The notes beneath the pieces are model-generated. The model searched no databases. It was not told where the DNA came from and worked only from the letters and a program-made list of their open reading frames with translations. From Bacillus sp. Xin1 (GTDB taxonomy: Bacteria > Bacillota > Bacilli > Bacillales > Bacillaceae_G): a DNA stretch of 64,000 nucleotides. The translations under genes and the position numbers were made by a program. Within the stretch, counting starts at the first letter, position 1; every line of letters begins with the position of its first letter. The DNA is taken from NCBI RefSeq assembly GCF_013314535.1, contig NZ_JABUAE010000001.1, positions 186,001-250,000 of the forward strand. The letters are read 5' to 3'. This document shows positions 25,163-37,285 of the stretch, one piece after another.

Positions 25163-26266
25163 ATGAAAGAACCATTAGATTTAAGTAAATATAGTGTTAG
25201 AACAGACCTTGCAGTAGAAGCTCATCAAATGTTACAAGAACGTCAAAAAGAACAGACAGGAATCCAAGGTGTTGTTGTGAAAGAGCGTGAAGAAGAAGGG
25301 ATTACGATTACGAAAGTGATAATCGATGAAATTGCTTCTGAATCAATGGGTAAAAAACCTGGGAATTATTTAACGCTTGAAGTGCAAGGGATTCGTCAGC
25401 AAGATACAGAATTGCAACAAAAAGTAGAGCGTATTTTTGCGAAAGAATTCTCTTATTTATTAGAGGAAATTGGAATTTCTAAAGAGGCAAGCTGTTTAAT
25501 CGTCGGATTAGGGAATTGGAATGTCACACCAGATGCTCTTGGCCCAATCGTTGTAGAAAATGTGCTTGTAACGCGTCATCTTTTTAAATTACAGCCTGAA
25601 AGTGTAGAAGATGGATATCGACCTGTTAGTGCAATTCGTCCAGGGGTAATGGGGATTACAGGGATCGAAACGAGCGATGTCATTTATGGCATCATTGAAA
25701 AGACAAAACCTGACTTTGTGATTGCGATTGATGCACTTGCTGCTAGGTCGATTGAGAGAGTAAATAGTACAATACAGATTTCAGATACAGGAATTCATCC
25801 TGGATCGGGTGTAGGGAATAAACGAAAAGAACTAAGCAAAGAAACGCTTGGAATTCCTGTGATTGCGATTGGTGTTCCAACGGTTGTAGATGCTGTTTCC
25901 ATTACGAGTGATACAATTGATTTTATTTTAAAGCATTTTGGGCGTGAAATGAGAGAGGGTGATAAACCGTCTCGCTCTTTATTGCCAGCCGGCTTTACAT
26001 TCGGAGAAAAGAAGAAATTAACAGAGGAAGATATGCCAGATGAAAAAAGCCGTAATATGTTTTTAGGAGCAGTAGGTACATTAGAAGATGAAGAAAAGCG
26101 AAAATTAATATATGAGGTATTAGCTCCGCTTGGTCATAATTTAATGGTAACGCCGAAAGAAGTAGATGCATTTATTGAAGACATGGCAAATGTAATAGCG
26201 AGTGGGTTAAATGCAGCGCTTCACCATCAAATTGATCAAGATAATACAGGTGCATATACACATTGA
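25163..26266 (+). CDS. gpr: Germination (spore) protease GPR
   Basis: This 367-residue protease degrades small acid-soluble spore proteins when spores germinate. It is made in the forespore as a zymogen and trims its own N terminus; the pro-segment region is [20 protein letters not shown]. The conserved core contains [24 protein letters not shown] and [15 protein letters not shown] 25163 follows GGAGGAGATAG. The expected sigma-F/G promoter could not be located with confidence. yqxA follows 19 bases later. Confidence 0.94.
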   Translation: MKEPLDLSKYSVRTDLAVEAHQMLQERQKEQTGIQGVVVKEREEEGITITKVIIDEIASESMGKKPGNYLTLEVQGIRQQDTELQQKVERIFAKEFSYLLEEIGISKEASCLIVGLGNWNVTPDALGPIVVENVLVTRHLFKLQPESVEDGYRPVSAIRPGVMGITGIETSDVIYGIIEKTKPDFVIAIDALAARSIERVNSTIQISDTGIHPGSGVGNKRKELSKETLGIPVIAIGVPTVVDAVSITSDTIDFILKHFGREMREGDKPSRSLLPAGFTFGEKKKLTEEDMPDEKSRNMFLGAVGTLEDEEKRKLIYEVLAPLGHNLMVTPKEVDAFIEDMANVIASGLNAALHHQIDQDNTGAYTH

Positions 26267-26285
26267 TGAGAAGGGATAGACTAAG

Positions 26286-26636
26286 TTGAGTCGGTTTACG
26301 TTCCAGTGTATAAGCTGTGTTGTTCTGTTTCTTTTTTTGATGCTAATTGGGATTGGGATTGCTAATCATGGCTTGAAAAGCATGAAAGGCTATCGGCAGC
26401 CAACGTATGAACAAATTGCCCAGATGACAGGAACTGGGAGTGGAAATGTTGATCCGGAAATTTTAGGAGGCATATTTTCGGCACGTGAAAAACAAAAGCA
26501 GTTAGAAAGTCTCAGAAGTTTTAATGTTGTAGAAGGACTGGGAATGGGGATCGCGGAATTTACTCGAGGCCTTGCCAAGTTTAGTACAGATATAGTAATT
26601 GGGAAAATAAAAGATATTTTTCACCAATTGGGGTAA
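26286..26636 (+). CDS. yqxA: YqxA family protein (DUF3679)
   Basis: This 116-residue protein has one N-terminal membrane helix (about 8-26), then the family motif ANHGLKSMKGY (about 26-36), and a C-terminal helical part (LRSFNVVEGLGMGIAEFTRGLAKF). Its function is unknown; the family is confined to spore formers. TTG at 26286 is the available start. In B. subtilis, spoIIP lies between gpr and yqxA, but here the two are adjacent. Confidence 0.78.
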   Translation: MSRFTFQCISCVVLFLFLMLIGIGIANHGLKSMKGYRQPTYEQIAQMTGTGSGNVDPEILGGIFSAREKQKQLESLRSFNVVEGLGMGIAEFTRGLAKFSTDIVIGKIKDIFHQLG

Positions 26637-26642
26637 TAAAGA

Positions 26643-26682
26643 AAGGTTGTCTTATCATTTTGTAAGGCAGCCATTTTTTTGT
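26643..26682 (+). terminator. Terminator after yqxA
   Basis: GGTTGTCTTA pairs with TAAGGCAGCC (G-U pairs allowed), followed by ATTTTTTTG. Confidence 0.75.
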
Positions 26683-26763
26683 TATAAAAAGGTTTGTCTC
26701 GTTTGCTTTGCTCGCATAAGATAAAGAGAGGAAGATTTGTCTTATAAGCAGCGCGAGTTTTCA

Positions 26764-26792
26764 TTGAATCTTTGCTGCTCTATTGATATAAT
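26764..26792 (+). promoter_or_regulatory. Sigma-A promoter of lepA
   Basis: TTGAAT (26764-26769) and TATAAT (26787-26792) are 17 bases apart, with TGA before the -10; the start codon is 46 bases downstream. Confidence 0.7.
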
Positions 26793-26838
26793 CAGTGCTA
26801 GTGTATATTGGCGAGACTATTAGGAGTTGAGAACATAG

Positions 26839-28662
26839 ATGAATAAAGAAGAAAGAGCAAAAAGACAGTCCAAAATTCGTAATTTCTCCATCATTGCTCA
26901 TATTGACCACGGAAAGTCAACGTTGGCAGACCGTATTTTGGAGAAAACAAATGCGTTAACACAGCGCGAAATGAAAGCTCAATTACTTGACTCTATGGAT
27001 TTAGAGCGTGAGCGTGGTATTACAATTAAATTAAATGCAGTTCAATTAACGTATAAAGCAAAAGATGGTGAAGAGTATATTCTTCACTTAATCGACACGC
27101 CAGGACACGTCGATTTTACGTACGAAGTATCTCGTAGTTTAGCGGCTTGTGAAGGTGCAATTCTTGTTGTCGATGCAGCGCAAGGTATTGAAGCGCAAAC
27201 GTTAGCGAACGTATATTTAGCGCTTGATAATAATTTAGAGATTTTACCGGTTATTAATAAAATCGACTTGCCAAGTGCTGATCCAGAGCGTGTTCGTCAA
27301 GAAGTAGAAGATGTAATCGGTTTAGATGCATCAGAAGCTGTACTTGCTTCTGCAAAAGCTGGCATCGGTATTGAAGACATTTTAGAACAAATCGTTGAAA
27401 AAGTACCAGCTCCAGAAGGTGACCCAGAAGAGCCGCTTCAATGTATGATTTTTGACTCTTTATATGACCCATACCGCGGAGTAATCGCATATATCCGTGT
27501 TGTAAACGGGACAGTAAAAGTTGGCGATAAAGTACGTATGATGGCAACTGGTAAAGAGTTCGAAGTAACAGAAGTAGGTGTATTCACACCGAAAACAACA
27601 CAACGTAAAGAATTGACAGTAGGTGATGTAGGGTTCTTAGCAGCATCTATTAAAAACGTGGGAGATACGCGCGTTGGTGATACGATCACACATGCGAAAC
27701 GTCCAGCAGCAGAACCATTACCAGGTTATCGTAAATTAAACCCAATGGTATTCTGTGGTTTATATCCAATCGATTCTGCACGTTATAACGATTTACGTGA
27801 TGCATTAGAAAAACTTGAATTGAATGATTCTGCTCTTGAGTTTGAACCAGAAACATCTCAAGCGTTAGGATTTGGTTTCCGTTGTGGATTCTTAGGGCTA
27901 CTTCATATGGAAATTATTCAAGAACGTATTGAACGTGAATTCAAGATTGATTTAATTACAACAGCACCAAGCGTTATTTATAAAGTATATTTAACGAGCG
28001 GTGAAGATCTTATTGTAGATAACCCATCTAACATGCCAGATCCGCAGTCTATTGATCGTGTAGAAGAACCATTTGTAAAAGCTGCAATTATGGTTCCAAA
28101 TGATTATGTTGGGGCTGTAATGGAAATTTGCCAAGGTAAACGTGGTACGTTTATTGATATGCAATATTTAGATGAAACACGTGTTACGTTAACATATGAA
28201 ATCCCGCTTTCTGAAATCGTATATGACTTCTTCGATCAACTAAAATCAAATACGAAGGGATATGCATCATTTGACTACGAGTTAATCGGTTATAAACCAT
28301 CTAAACTTGTGAAGATGGATATTCTTTTAAATTCTGAACAAGTTGATGCTTTATCATTTATCGTACACCGTGATTCAGCGTACGACCGTGGTAAAGTAAT
28401 CGTAGAAAAATTAAAAGAATTAATTCCAAGACAACAGTTTGAAGTACCAATTCAAGCAACAATTGGGAACAAAGTTGTAGCACGTTCTACAATTAAAGCG
28501 ATGCGTAAAAACGTTCTTGCAAAATGTTACGGTGGAGACATTTCCCGAAAACGTAAACTTCTTGATAAACAAAAAGAAGGTAAAAAACGTATGAAGTCTG
28601 TTGGTTCTGTAGAAGTACCACAAGAAGCATTCATGGCTGTATTGAAAATGGATGATAACTAA
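26839..28662 (+). CDS. lepA: Elongation factor 4 (LepA)
   Basis: This 607-residue ribosomal GTPase acts in translation and ribosome biogenesis and can back-translocate ribosomes. G motifs are AHIDHGKST (about 19-27), DTPGHVDF (about 84-91) and NKIDLP (about 138-143). Domains II, III, V and the LepA-specific C-terminal domain ([21 protein letters not shown]) follow. Length is typical. It has its own promoter and terminator. Confidence 0.96.
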   Translation: MNKEERAKRQSKIRNFSIIAHIDHGKSTLADRILEKTNALTQREMKAQLLDSMDLERERGITIKLNAVQLTYKAKDGEEYILHLIDTPGHVDFTYEVSRSLAACEGAILVVDAAQGIEAQTLANVYLALDNNLEILPVINKIDLPSADPERVRQEVEDVIGLDASEAVLASAKAGIGIEDILEQIVEKVPAPEGDPEEPLQCMIFDSLYDPYRGVIAYIRVVNGTVKVGDKVRMMATGKEFEVTEVGVFTPKTTQRKELTVGDVGFLAASIKNVGDTRVGDTITHAKRPAAEPLPGYRKLNPMVFCGLYPIDSARYNDLRDALEKLELNDSALEFEPETSQALGFGFRCGFLGLLHMEIIQERIEREFKIDLITTAPSVIYKVYLTSGEDLIVDNPSNMPDPQSIDRVEEPFVKAAIMVPNDYVGAVMEICQGKRGTFIDMQYLDETRVTLTYEIPLSEIVYDFFDQLKSNTKGYASFDYELIGYKPSKLVKMDILLNSEQVDALSFIVHRDSAYDRGKVIVEKLKELIPRQQFEVPIQATIGNKVVARSTIKAMRKNVLAKCYGGDISRKRKLLDKQKEGKKRMKSVGSVEVPQEAFMAVLKMDDN

Positions 28663-28666
28663 TAAG

Positions 28667-28695
28667 AAAGAAGCCGTTTTTACGGCTTCTTTTTG
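28667..28695 (+). terminator. Terminator after lepA
   Basis: AAGAAGCCGT pairs perfectly with ACGGCTTCTT around TTTT, followed by TTTG. Confidence 0.85.
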
Positions 28696-28806
28696 TACGT
28701 AGGATTCCTTTTTTAGACATCTTTGCATCTCTCCTTTACAATGGGGAGGATGCTTTTTATTGTAAGCAACAACAGTAACCATGGATACAGAGTTAGGAGA
28801 CTATTG

Positions 28807-29181
28807 ATGTCTGAAAATATTAGAAAAGATATTCAAGAAAAAATACAAAACGGAGATTTTAATTGTGAAAAGGAATTGACACTTTCTATTATTAGCGGGA
28901 AGTGGAAGGTTGTGATTTTATGGCATTTAGGAGTCGAAGGGCCGCACCGTTTTAGTGAATTACAACGATTATTTCCTAATATTTCTCATAAAGTTTTATC
29001 GAATCAATTGAAAGAATTAACTGAAGATGGAATTATTGGTCGGACAGTATATCCAGAAGTACCTCCTCGTGTAGAGTACTTTATGACGGAACTAGGTATG
29101 ACACTTTTACCAATCGTCGAAATGATGTATGATTGGGGAAAAATGCGAATGGAACAAATTCGTAACACGTTACAGAAGTAA
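28807..29181 (+). CDS. HxlR-family transcriptional regulator
   Basis: This 124-residue winged-helix protein has the HxlR layout: a single N-terminal cysteine (Cys20 in FNCEKELTLSIISGKWK), the recognition helix HKVLSNQLKELTEDGII, and the wing with YPEVPPRVEYFMTELG. Bacillus HxlR regulators such as YodB, CatR and HypR sense quinones or disulfide stress through such a cysteine. ATG 28807 follows TTAGGAGAC. The gene is inserted between lepA and hemW, where B. subtilis has none, and has no adjacent divergent target. Confidence 0.85.
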   Translation: MSENIRKDIQEKIQNGDFNCEKELTLSIISGKWKVVILWHLGVEGPHRFSELQRLFPNISHKVLSNQLKELTEDGIIGRTVYPEVPPRVEYFMTELGMTLLPIVEMMYDWGKMRMEQIRNTLQK

Positions 29182-29182
29182 A

Positions 29183-29214
29183 AGAGCCTCCGAAAGTGCG
29201 GAGGTTTTCTTTTT
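29183..29214 (+). terminator. Terminator after the HxlR gene
   Basis: GAGCCTCCG region: CCTCCG pairs with CGGAGG around AAAGTG, followed by TTTTCTTTTT. Confidence 0.8.
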
Positions 29215-29233
29215 AGAAAGGTAGGAGTATATT

Positions 29234-30373
29234 TTGGTACAAGCAGCATATATTCATATTCCGTTTTGTCAGCATATTTGTCACTATTGTGATTTTAATA
29301 AAGTATTTATTGAACGCCAGCCTGTTGTTCAATATTTGGAGTATTTAGAAAAAGAGATAATAAATACAGTGCAAAAGGTACCGTTTGAAAATATGAAAAC
29401 AATTTTTGTTGGAGGCGGGACACCAACAGCATTAAATATGGAGCAGACGAAAAAGCTTCTTGATATTATTAATCGTCGTTTACGTCCGTTCGCTCCGAAT
29501 TGTGAATTAACGTTTGAAGCGAATCCTGGAGATTTACCGAAAGAAAAATTGGATCTTCTATTAGAGGGCGGTGTAAACCGAATTAGTTTTGGCGTCCAAA
29601 CGTTTCGAGATGAACTGTTAGAGAAGATTGGACGTAAGCACACGAGAGAAGATGCATTTGTAGCAATTCGTGAAGCGCAGGAAGTTGGTTTTACGAATAT
29701 TAATGTCGATTTAATTTATGCATTGCCAGGACAAACGATTGAAGATGTGAAAGAAACGTTAAATATCGCCTTCACGCTTGGTGTTCAACATTTCTCTGCG
29801 TACTCTTTAATTGTTGAACCGAAAACGGTTTTTTACAATTTAATGAACAAAGGAAAATTAAGGCTTCCTGGTGAAGATCATGAGGCGAAGATGTACGAAA
29901 TGGTAATGGATGATATGGAAAAACATGGTTATTACCAGTATGAAATTAGTAACTTTTCAAAAGAAGGATATGAAAGTAGGCATAATCTCACATATTGGAA
30001 TAATGAACAGTATTATGGTTTTGGAGCTGGTGCTCACAGTTATGTAAATGGAGAACGAATCCAAAATGTTGGTCCATTAAAACAATACTTTTCTAAAATT
30101 GATGAAACTGGGTTCCCTCATCTAGATGTTCATGAAGTGACGAGAAAGGAAAGAATGGAAGAAGAGCTATTTTTAGGACTTAGGAAAACAAAGGGTGTGT
30201 CTAAACTAGGGTTTCAGAAGAAGTTTGGTGTAGAAATGGATGAAATCTTTGCGAAGCAGTTGTTACAGGGGAAAGAACATGGATTGCTTCAGAACAAAGA
30301 TGACTATGTTTGTTTGACGAGACAAGGTAAGTTATTAGGGAATGAAGTATTTCAATCATTTTTAATTGATTAA
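29234..30373 (+). CDS. hemW: Heme chaperone HemW (radical SAM)
   Basis: This 379-residue radical SAM protein has the cluster motif CQHICHYCDF (about 13-22). It lacks the additional cysteine after CxxC that marks true coproporphyrinogen dehydrogenase HemN, so it is HemW, which hands heme to target proteins. The GGGTP SAM loop (about 61-65) and the C-terminal HemN-like domain are present. B. subtilis annotates the same locus as hemN/yqeR. TTG at 29234 follows GTAGGAG. It directly precedes hrcA. Confidence 0.9.
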   Translation: MVQAAYIHIPFCQHICHYCDFNKVFIERQPVVQYLEYLEKEIINTVQKVPFENMKTIFVGGGTPTALNMEQTKKLLDIINRRLRPFAPNCELTFEANPGDLPKEKLDLLLEGGVNRISFGVQTFRDELLEKIGRKHTREDAFVAIREAQEVGFTNINVDLIYALPGQTIEDVKETLNIAFTLGVQHFSAYSLIVEPKTVFYNLMNKGKLRLPGEDHEAKMYEMVMDDMEKHGYYQYEISNFSKEGYESRHNLTYWNNEQYYGFGAGAHSYVNGERIQNVGPLKQYFSKIDETGFPHLDVHEVTRKERMEEELFLGLRKTKGVSKLGFQKKFGVEMDEIFAKQLLQGKEHGLLQNKDDYVCLTRQGKLLGNEVFQSFLID

Positions 30374-30463
30374 TATAATGTCTAGTTGGTGTGAAAAAGT
30401 TTCACTATTTCGTGACGTTTCCGTTGACAATTGAATGTCAATTTTGGTAAGTTAGTAATAGAT

Positions 30464-30490
30464 TTAGCACTCGAAGATAAAGAGTGCTAA
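30464..30490. promoter_or_regulatory. CIRCE operator of the hrcA-grpE-dnaK-dnaJ operon
   Basis: TTAGCACTC and GAGTGCTAA are separated by nine bases, a perfect match to the CIRCE element bound by HrcA. It lies 16 bases before the hrcA start, downstream of a TTGACA element (30424-30429). It gives class I heat-shock control. Confidence 0.97.
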
Positions 30491-30506
30491 CAGAGGTGAT
30501 GATGAG

Positions 30507-31538
30507 ATGCTTACGGAACGTCAGCTCTTAATTTTACAAACAATTATTGATGACTTTATTGGATCAGCACAGCCTGTTGGGTCAAGAACGTTAGCTAAAA
30601 AAGATGAAATTACGTTTAGTTCAGCTACCATTCGAAATGAAATGGCTGATTTAGAGGAACTAGGATTTATTGAAAAAACGCACAGTTCTTCTGGACGGGT
30701 TCCGTCAGAAAAAGGATATCGATTTTACGTAGATCATCTTTTAGCACCACAAAATTTACCCAATGAGGAGATTGTACAGATTAAGGATTTATTTGCTGAA
30801 AGAATTTTTGAAGCAGAAAAGGTTGCCCAGCAATCAGCTCAAATTTTATCAGAACTCACAAATTATACGGCGATAGTTCTTGGGCCGAAAGTGGGTACAA
30901 ATAAGCTTAAAAATGTACAAATTGTTCCGCTTGATCATCAAACAGCAGTCGCGATTATTGTAACGGATACAGGGCATGTACAAAGTAAAACGATTACCGT
31001 TCCGGAATCTGTTGATTTATCAGATTTAGAAAAGATGGTTAATATTTTAAATGAAAAGCTATCTGGTGTACCGATGGCAGAATTACACAATAAAATTTTA
31101 AAAGAGATTGTGACAGTTCTACGTGGCTACGTCCATAATTATGATAGTGCAATAAAAATACTAGATGGTACATTTCAAGTGCCTTTATTGGAAAAGATAT
31201 ACTTTGGCGGAAAAGCTAATATGCTTTCGCAGCCGGAGTTTCACGATATTCAAAAGGTACGCTCCTTGCTGACTATGATCGATAATGAAGCCGCATTTTA
31301 TGATATTTTGCGTCATAAACAAGTCGGTATTCAAGTGGAAATCGGTCGAGAAAATTCTGCGACTGCTATGGAAGATTGTAGCTTAATTTCTGCAACATAT
31401 TCCATTGGAGAAGAACAGCTTGGAACAATTGCAATCCTAGGCCCAACGAGAATGCAATATTCTCGTGTAATTAGTTTGTTACAATTGTTTACAAGACAAT
31501 TTACAGATGGTTTAAACGGAGTGTATAAATCAAAATAA
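30507..31538 (+). CDS. hrcA: Heat-inducible repressor HrcA
   Basis: This 343-residue repressor binds CIRCE and is kept active by GroEL. The N-terminal winged helix ([30 protein letters not shown], about 2-31) and the three HrcA motifs ([40 protein letters not shown] and the C-terminal [14 protein letters not shown]) are complete. It is first in its operon and represses itself together with grpE, dnaK and dnaJ. Confidence 0.96.
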   Translation: MLTERQLLILQTIIDDFIGSAQPVGSRTLAKKDEITFSSATIRNEMADLEELGFIEKTHSSSGRVPSEKGYRFYVDHLLAPQNLPNEEIVQIKDLFAERIFEAEKVAQQSAQILSELTNYTAIVLGPKVGTNKLKNVQIVPLDHQTAVAIIVTDTGHVQSKTITVPESVDLSDLEKMVNILNEKLSGVPMAELHNKILKEIVTVLRGYVHNYDSAIKILDGTFQVPLLEKIYFGGKANMLSQPEFHDIQKVRSLLTMIDNEAAFYDILRHKQVGIQVEIGRENSATAMEDCSLISATYSIGEEQLGTIAILGPTRMQYSRVISLLQLFTRQFTDGLNGVYKSK

Positions 31539-31648
31539 TAAATTCGCTCGAGTAATGAATAGGATCATTGCTGGTGTGTAACATAAAATTTATGCTTGGA
31601 TGCTCATGCCTAGCGTGAGCTCTAGTTCCTTTTAAGGAGGTGAAAGTT

Positions 31649-34080
<2,432 letters not shown>

Positions 34081-34110
34081 TACAGTAAAATATAATAAGT
34101 AAGATGACAA

Positions 34111-34148
34111 AAAGTCAAAGTCAAGCGTGCCTTGGCTTTGGCTTTTTT
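34111..34148 (+). terminator. Terminator or attenuator between dnaK and dnaJ
   Basis: AGTCAAAGTCAAG pairs with CTTGGCTTTGGCT using two G-U pairs, followed by TTTTTT. It probably allows partial readthrough to dnaJ. Confidence 0.75.
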
Positions 34149-34304
34149 CACGAATAAGAAAAAGTGGTTATTTGTACTAAGACATTCTTGAGAAGGTCTT
34201 AAGTTTTAGGCTTTGCATATTGTAAGTGAGGAAACTTTGTTGCAAAGCACTTTCTTTCGGTGTTAAAATTACGTTTATGTGAAAGATTCGGGGGTTACAA
34301 ATTT

Positions 34305-35417
34305 ATGAATAAACGAGACTATTATGAGGTGCTTGGACTTAGCAAGGGCGCTTCTAAAGATGAAATTAAAAAAGCTTATCGTCGTTTGGCTAAAAAGTAC
34401 CATCCAGACGTAAGTAAAGAAGAAAATGCAATTGAAAAGTTTAAAGAAGTACAAGAAGCATATGAAGTATTAAGTGACGATCAAAAACGTGCGCAGTACG
34501 ATCAGTTTGGTCATGCAGATCCAAATCAAGGTTTTGGCGGCTTCGGCGGTGGGGACTTTGGTGGTGGATTCGGATTTGAAGACATCTTTAGCTCATTCTT
34601 TGGTGGAGGTGGCGGTAGACGCCGTGATCCAAATGCGCCGCGCCAAGGTGCTGACTTGCAATATCAAGTTACTTTAGACTTTGAAGAGGCGATTTTTGGT
34701 AAGGAATTAAATGTTGAAATTCCAGTAGAAGACCCTTGTGATACATGTCATGGCAGTGGGGCAAAACCAGGAACTTCAAAAGAAACATGTAAACATTGTT
34801 CAGGAACAGGTCAAGTGAGTGTAGAACAAAATACGCCATTTGGTCGTATTGTAAATCGTCAAGCGTGTAAACATTGTTCAGGAACTGGCCAAATGATTAA
34901 AGAGAAATGTACAACATGTCACGGCTCTGGAAAAGTGCGTAAACGTAAAAAAATTAACGTTAAAATTCCAGCAGGTATCGATAATGGCCAACAAATCCGT
35001 GTGTCTGGTAAAGGTGAAGCGGGTGTGAACGGTGGCCCGGCTGGGGACTTATATGTTGTTGTTCATGTGAGAAATCATGAATTCTTCGAGCGTGATGGGG
35101 ATCATATTATTTGTGAAATGCCATTAACATTCGCGCAAGTAGCACTTGGTGCTGAAGTAGAAGTTCCAACTGTTCATGGAAAAGTGAAATTAAAAATTCC
35201 AGCAGGAACACAAACTGGAACAGAATTCCGCTTAAAAGGAAAAGGGGCTCCAAATGTACGCGGATATGGTCAAGGTGATCAATACGTAGTCGTTCGTGTT
35301 GTTGTACCGACGAAATTAACATCGCATCAAAAAGAATTATTGCGTGAATTTGCGGGACAAGAAGATCAAGATGATAGCTTATTCGGAAAGCTTAAACGAG
35401 CTTTCAAAGGGGAATAA
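34305..35417 (+). CDS. dnaJ: Chaperone DnaJ (Hsp40)
   Basis: This 370-residue type I J-protein stimulates DnaK. The J domain has the HPD motif (KKYHPDVS, about 30-37), followed by a Gly/Phe-rich linker (about 77-108), four CxxCxGxG-type zinc repeats ([32 protein letters not shown], about 145-210) and the C-terminal substrate domain. ATG 34305 is fixed by homology; upstream GGGGG is a fair ribosome site. It closes the heat-shock operon. Confidence 0.96.
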   Translation: MNKRDYYEVLGLSKGASKDEIKKAYRRLAKKYHPDVSKEENAIEKFKEVQEAYEVLSDDQKRAQYDQFGHADPNQGFGGFGGGDFGGGFGFEDIFSSFFGGGGGRRRDPNAPRQGADLQYQVTLDFEEAIFGKELNVEIPVEDPCDTCHGSGAKPGTSKETCKHCSGTGQVSVEQNTPFGRIVNRQACKHCSGTGQMIKEKCTTCHGSGKVRKRKKINVKIPAGIDNGQQIRVSGKGEAGVNGGPAGDLYVVVHVRNHEFFERDGDHIICEMPLTFAQVALGAEVEVPTVHGKVKLKIPAGTQTGTEFRLKGKGAPNVRGYGQGDQYVVVRVVVPTKLTSHQKELLREFAGQEDQDDSLFGKLKRAFKGE

Positions 35418-35445
35418 TGGAAATAAAAAATGGAGTTGGTAAATT

Positions 35446-36384
35446 GTGAAATGGTCAGAAATTAGTATTCATACAACAGAGGAAGCAGTAGAAGCTGTCT
35501 CTCATATTTTACACGAAGCAGGTGCTAGCGGCGTAGCGATTGAAGATCCGGCAGAATTAACAAAAGAGCGTGAGCAACAGTATGGTGAAATTTATGCACT
35601 CAATCCATCTGAATATCCAGAGGATGGCGTGTTAATAAAAGCATACTTCCCGCAAACGGATTCTTTACATGAAACAGTTGCAAGTGTAAAATCATCTATT
35701 GATGTACTTCCATCTTTCGACATCGAAATTGGTACAGGAAATATTACGATTAATGAAGTCGATGAAGAAGATTGGGCGACTGCTTGGAAGAAATATTATC
35801 ATCCAGTTCAAATTTCTGATACATTCACAATTGTGCCAACATGGGAAGAATATACACCTGCTTCTCCAAAGGAAAAAATTATCGAGTTAGATCCAGGTAT
35901 GGCGTTTGGTACAGGGACACATCCAACAACAACGATGTGTATTCGTGCGCTAGAAAAAACGGTTCAGCCAGGTAATACAGTCATTGATGTTGGAACAGGT
36001 TCTGGTGTATTAAGTATTGCTGCAGCAAAATTAGGTGCGTTATCTGTTCAGGCATATGACCTAGATCCAGTTGCGGTTGAAAGTGCAGAGATGAATGTTC
36101 GTTTAAATAAAACGGACGATGTTGTATCTGTAGGACAAAATAGTTTGTTAGAAGGTATTGAAGGTCCGGTAGATTTGATTGTAGCAAATTTACTTGCGGA
36201 AATAATTCTTTTATTCCCTGAAGATGCGGCGCGAGTTGTAAAACAGGGTGGGCTATTTATTACATCTGGTATTATTGCAGCAAAAGAAAAAACAATTTCT
36301 GAAGCTCTAGAAAAATCTGGATTTACAATTGAAGAAGTGTTAAGAATGGAAGATTGGGTAGCAATCATTGCACGAAATGCGTAA
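35446..36384 (+). CDS. prmA: Ribosomal protein L11 methyltransferase
   Basis: This 312-residue enzyme trimethylates ribosomal protein L11. It has the N-terminal substrate-recognition domain (about 1-100) and a SAM domain with the family marker [15 protein letters not shown] (about 148-162) and [19 protein letters not shown] (about 177-195), then [12 protein letters not shown] (NLLA motif). The start is GTG at 35446 behind a weak TGGAG. The order dnaJ-prmA-rsmE is conserved in Bacillus. Confidence 0.95.
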   Translation: MKWSEISIHTTEEAVEAVSHILHEAGASGVAIEDPAELTKEREQQYGEIYALNPSEYPEDGVLIKAYFPQTDSLHETVASVKSSIDVLPSFDIEIGTGNITINEVDEEDWATAWKKYYHPVQISDTFTIVPTWEEYTPASPKEKIIELDPGMAFGTGTHPTTTMCIRALEKTVQPGNTVIDVGTGSGVLSIAAAKLGALSVQAYDLDPVAVESAEMNVRLNKTDDVVSVGQNSLLEGIEGPVDLIVANLLAEIILLFPEDAARVVKQGGLFITSGIIAAKEKTISEALEKSGFTIEEVLRMEDWVAIIARNA

Positions 36385-36469
36385 TATATAATTTATGATT
36401 ATAATGAATGGAGAAGTCTCTCGCTATAAAGGTGAGGGACTTGCCGTTTGTTATATTAAAATGATAACG

Positions 36470-36511
36470 TTTCGTTCTTTTCGTAAGTGCGGACTTACGA
36501 AAGGAACGAAA
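36470..36511. promoter_or_regulatory. Long hairpin in the rsmE leader
   Basis: Nineteen-base arms (TTTCGTTCTTTTCGTAAGT and its complement with one G-U pair) enclose the loop GCGG. The structure ends 18 bases before the rsmE start and so adjoins its ribosome site. No T tract follows, so it is not a standard terminator. A weaker hairpin (AAGTCTCTC with GAGGGACTT) lies at about 36414-36442. Confidence 0.6.
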
Positions 36512-36529
36512 CTTTGCTAAGGTGATGAG

Positions 36530-37279
36530 ATGCAACGTTATTTTGTAGAAGAGAAGTATGTAAATGATGCAAGTATTCGTATTATAGGTGATGATGTGCA
36601 TCATATCGCAAGAGTGATGCGTATGTCAGCTGGTGACCACATTTATTGCTGTGTAAACGGTAAAACAGCAATGTGTACAATTGCTGAAATTACCAGTGAA
36701 TTTGTGGATAGTACTATTGTAGAATGGGTAGAGGCGTCAAGCGAACTGCCAGTGTTTGTGACGATTGCAAGTGGACTGCCAAAAGGAGACAAGCTAGAGT
36801 TAATTTTTCAAAAAGGAACTGAGCTTGGAGCAGCCGCGTTTTTACCATTTCAAGCATCTCGTTCTATCGTAAAATGGGATGCGAAAAAAGCAGATAAAAA
36901 AGTTGAGCGTTTGAAAAAAATTGTGAAAGAAGCGGCGGAACAATCACATAGAAGTGAGATTCCAGATGTGCATGCTCCGGCATCATTTAAACAATTGCTT
37001 GCGATGAGCGGTGATTATGATATTTGTCTTGTGGCGTATGAAGAGGAAGCAAAACAAGGTGAAAAAGCTAATTTTGCGAAGGCTTTAACGGCACTTGAAC
37101 GAGGTCAAAAACTGTTGATTGTATTTGGCCCAGAAGGTGGTTTGTCTGAGGAAGAAATTTCTGCGCTTCGTGAACATAAATTTGTACCATGTAGTTTAGG
37201 ACCGAGGATTTTACGAACAGAAACAGCGCCGCTTTATGCGTTAAGTGCTGCTTCTTATCATTTTGAATTGATGGAGTGA
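36530..37279 (+). CDS. rsmE: 16S rRNA (uridine1498-N3)-methyltransferase RsmE
   Basis: This 249-residue SPOUT-class enzyme methylates U1498 of 16S rRNA. An N-terminal PUA-like part (MQRYFVEEKY, HHIARVMRMSAGDHIYCCVNGK) precedes the knotted SAM domain with QKGTELGAAAFLPF, FGPEGGLSEEE (about 200-210) and LGPRILRTETAPLYALS (about 223-239). GGTGATGAG precedes the ATG. It ends seven bases before mtaB. Confidence 0.94.
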   Translation: MQRYFVEEKYVNDASIRIIGDDVHHIARVMRMSAGDHIYCCVNGKTAMCTIAEITSEFVDSTIVEWVEASSELPVFVTIASGLPKGDKLELIFQKGTELGAAAFLPFQASRSIVKWDAKKADKKVERLKKIVKEAAEQSHRSEIPDVHAPASFKQLLAMSGDYDICLVAYEEEAKQGEKANFAKALTALERGQKLLIVFGPEGGLSEEEISALREHKFVPCSLGPRILRTETAPLYALSAASYHFELME

Positions 37280-37285
37280 TGATCA

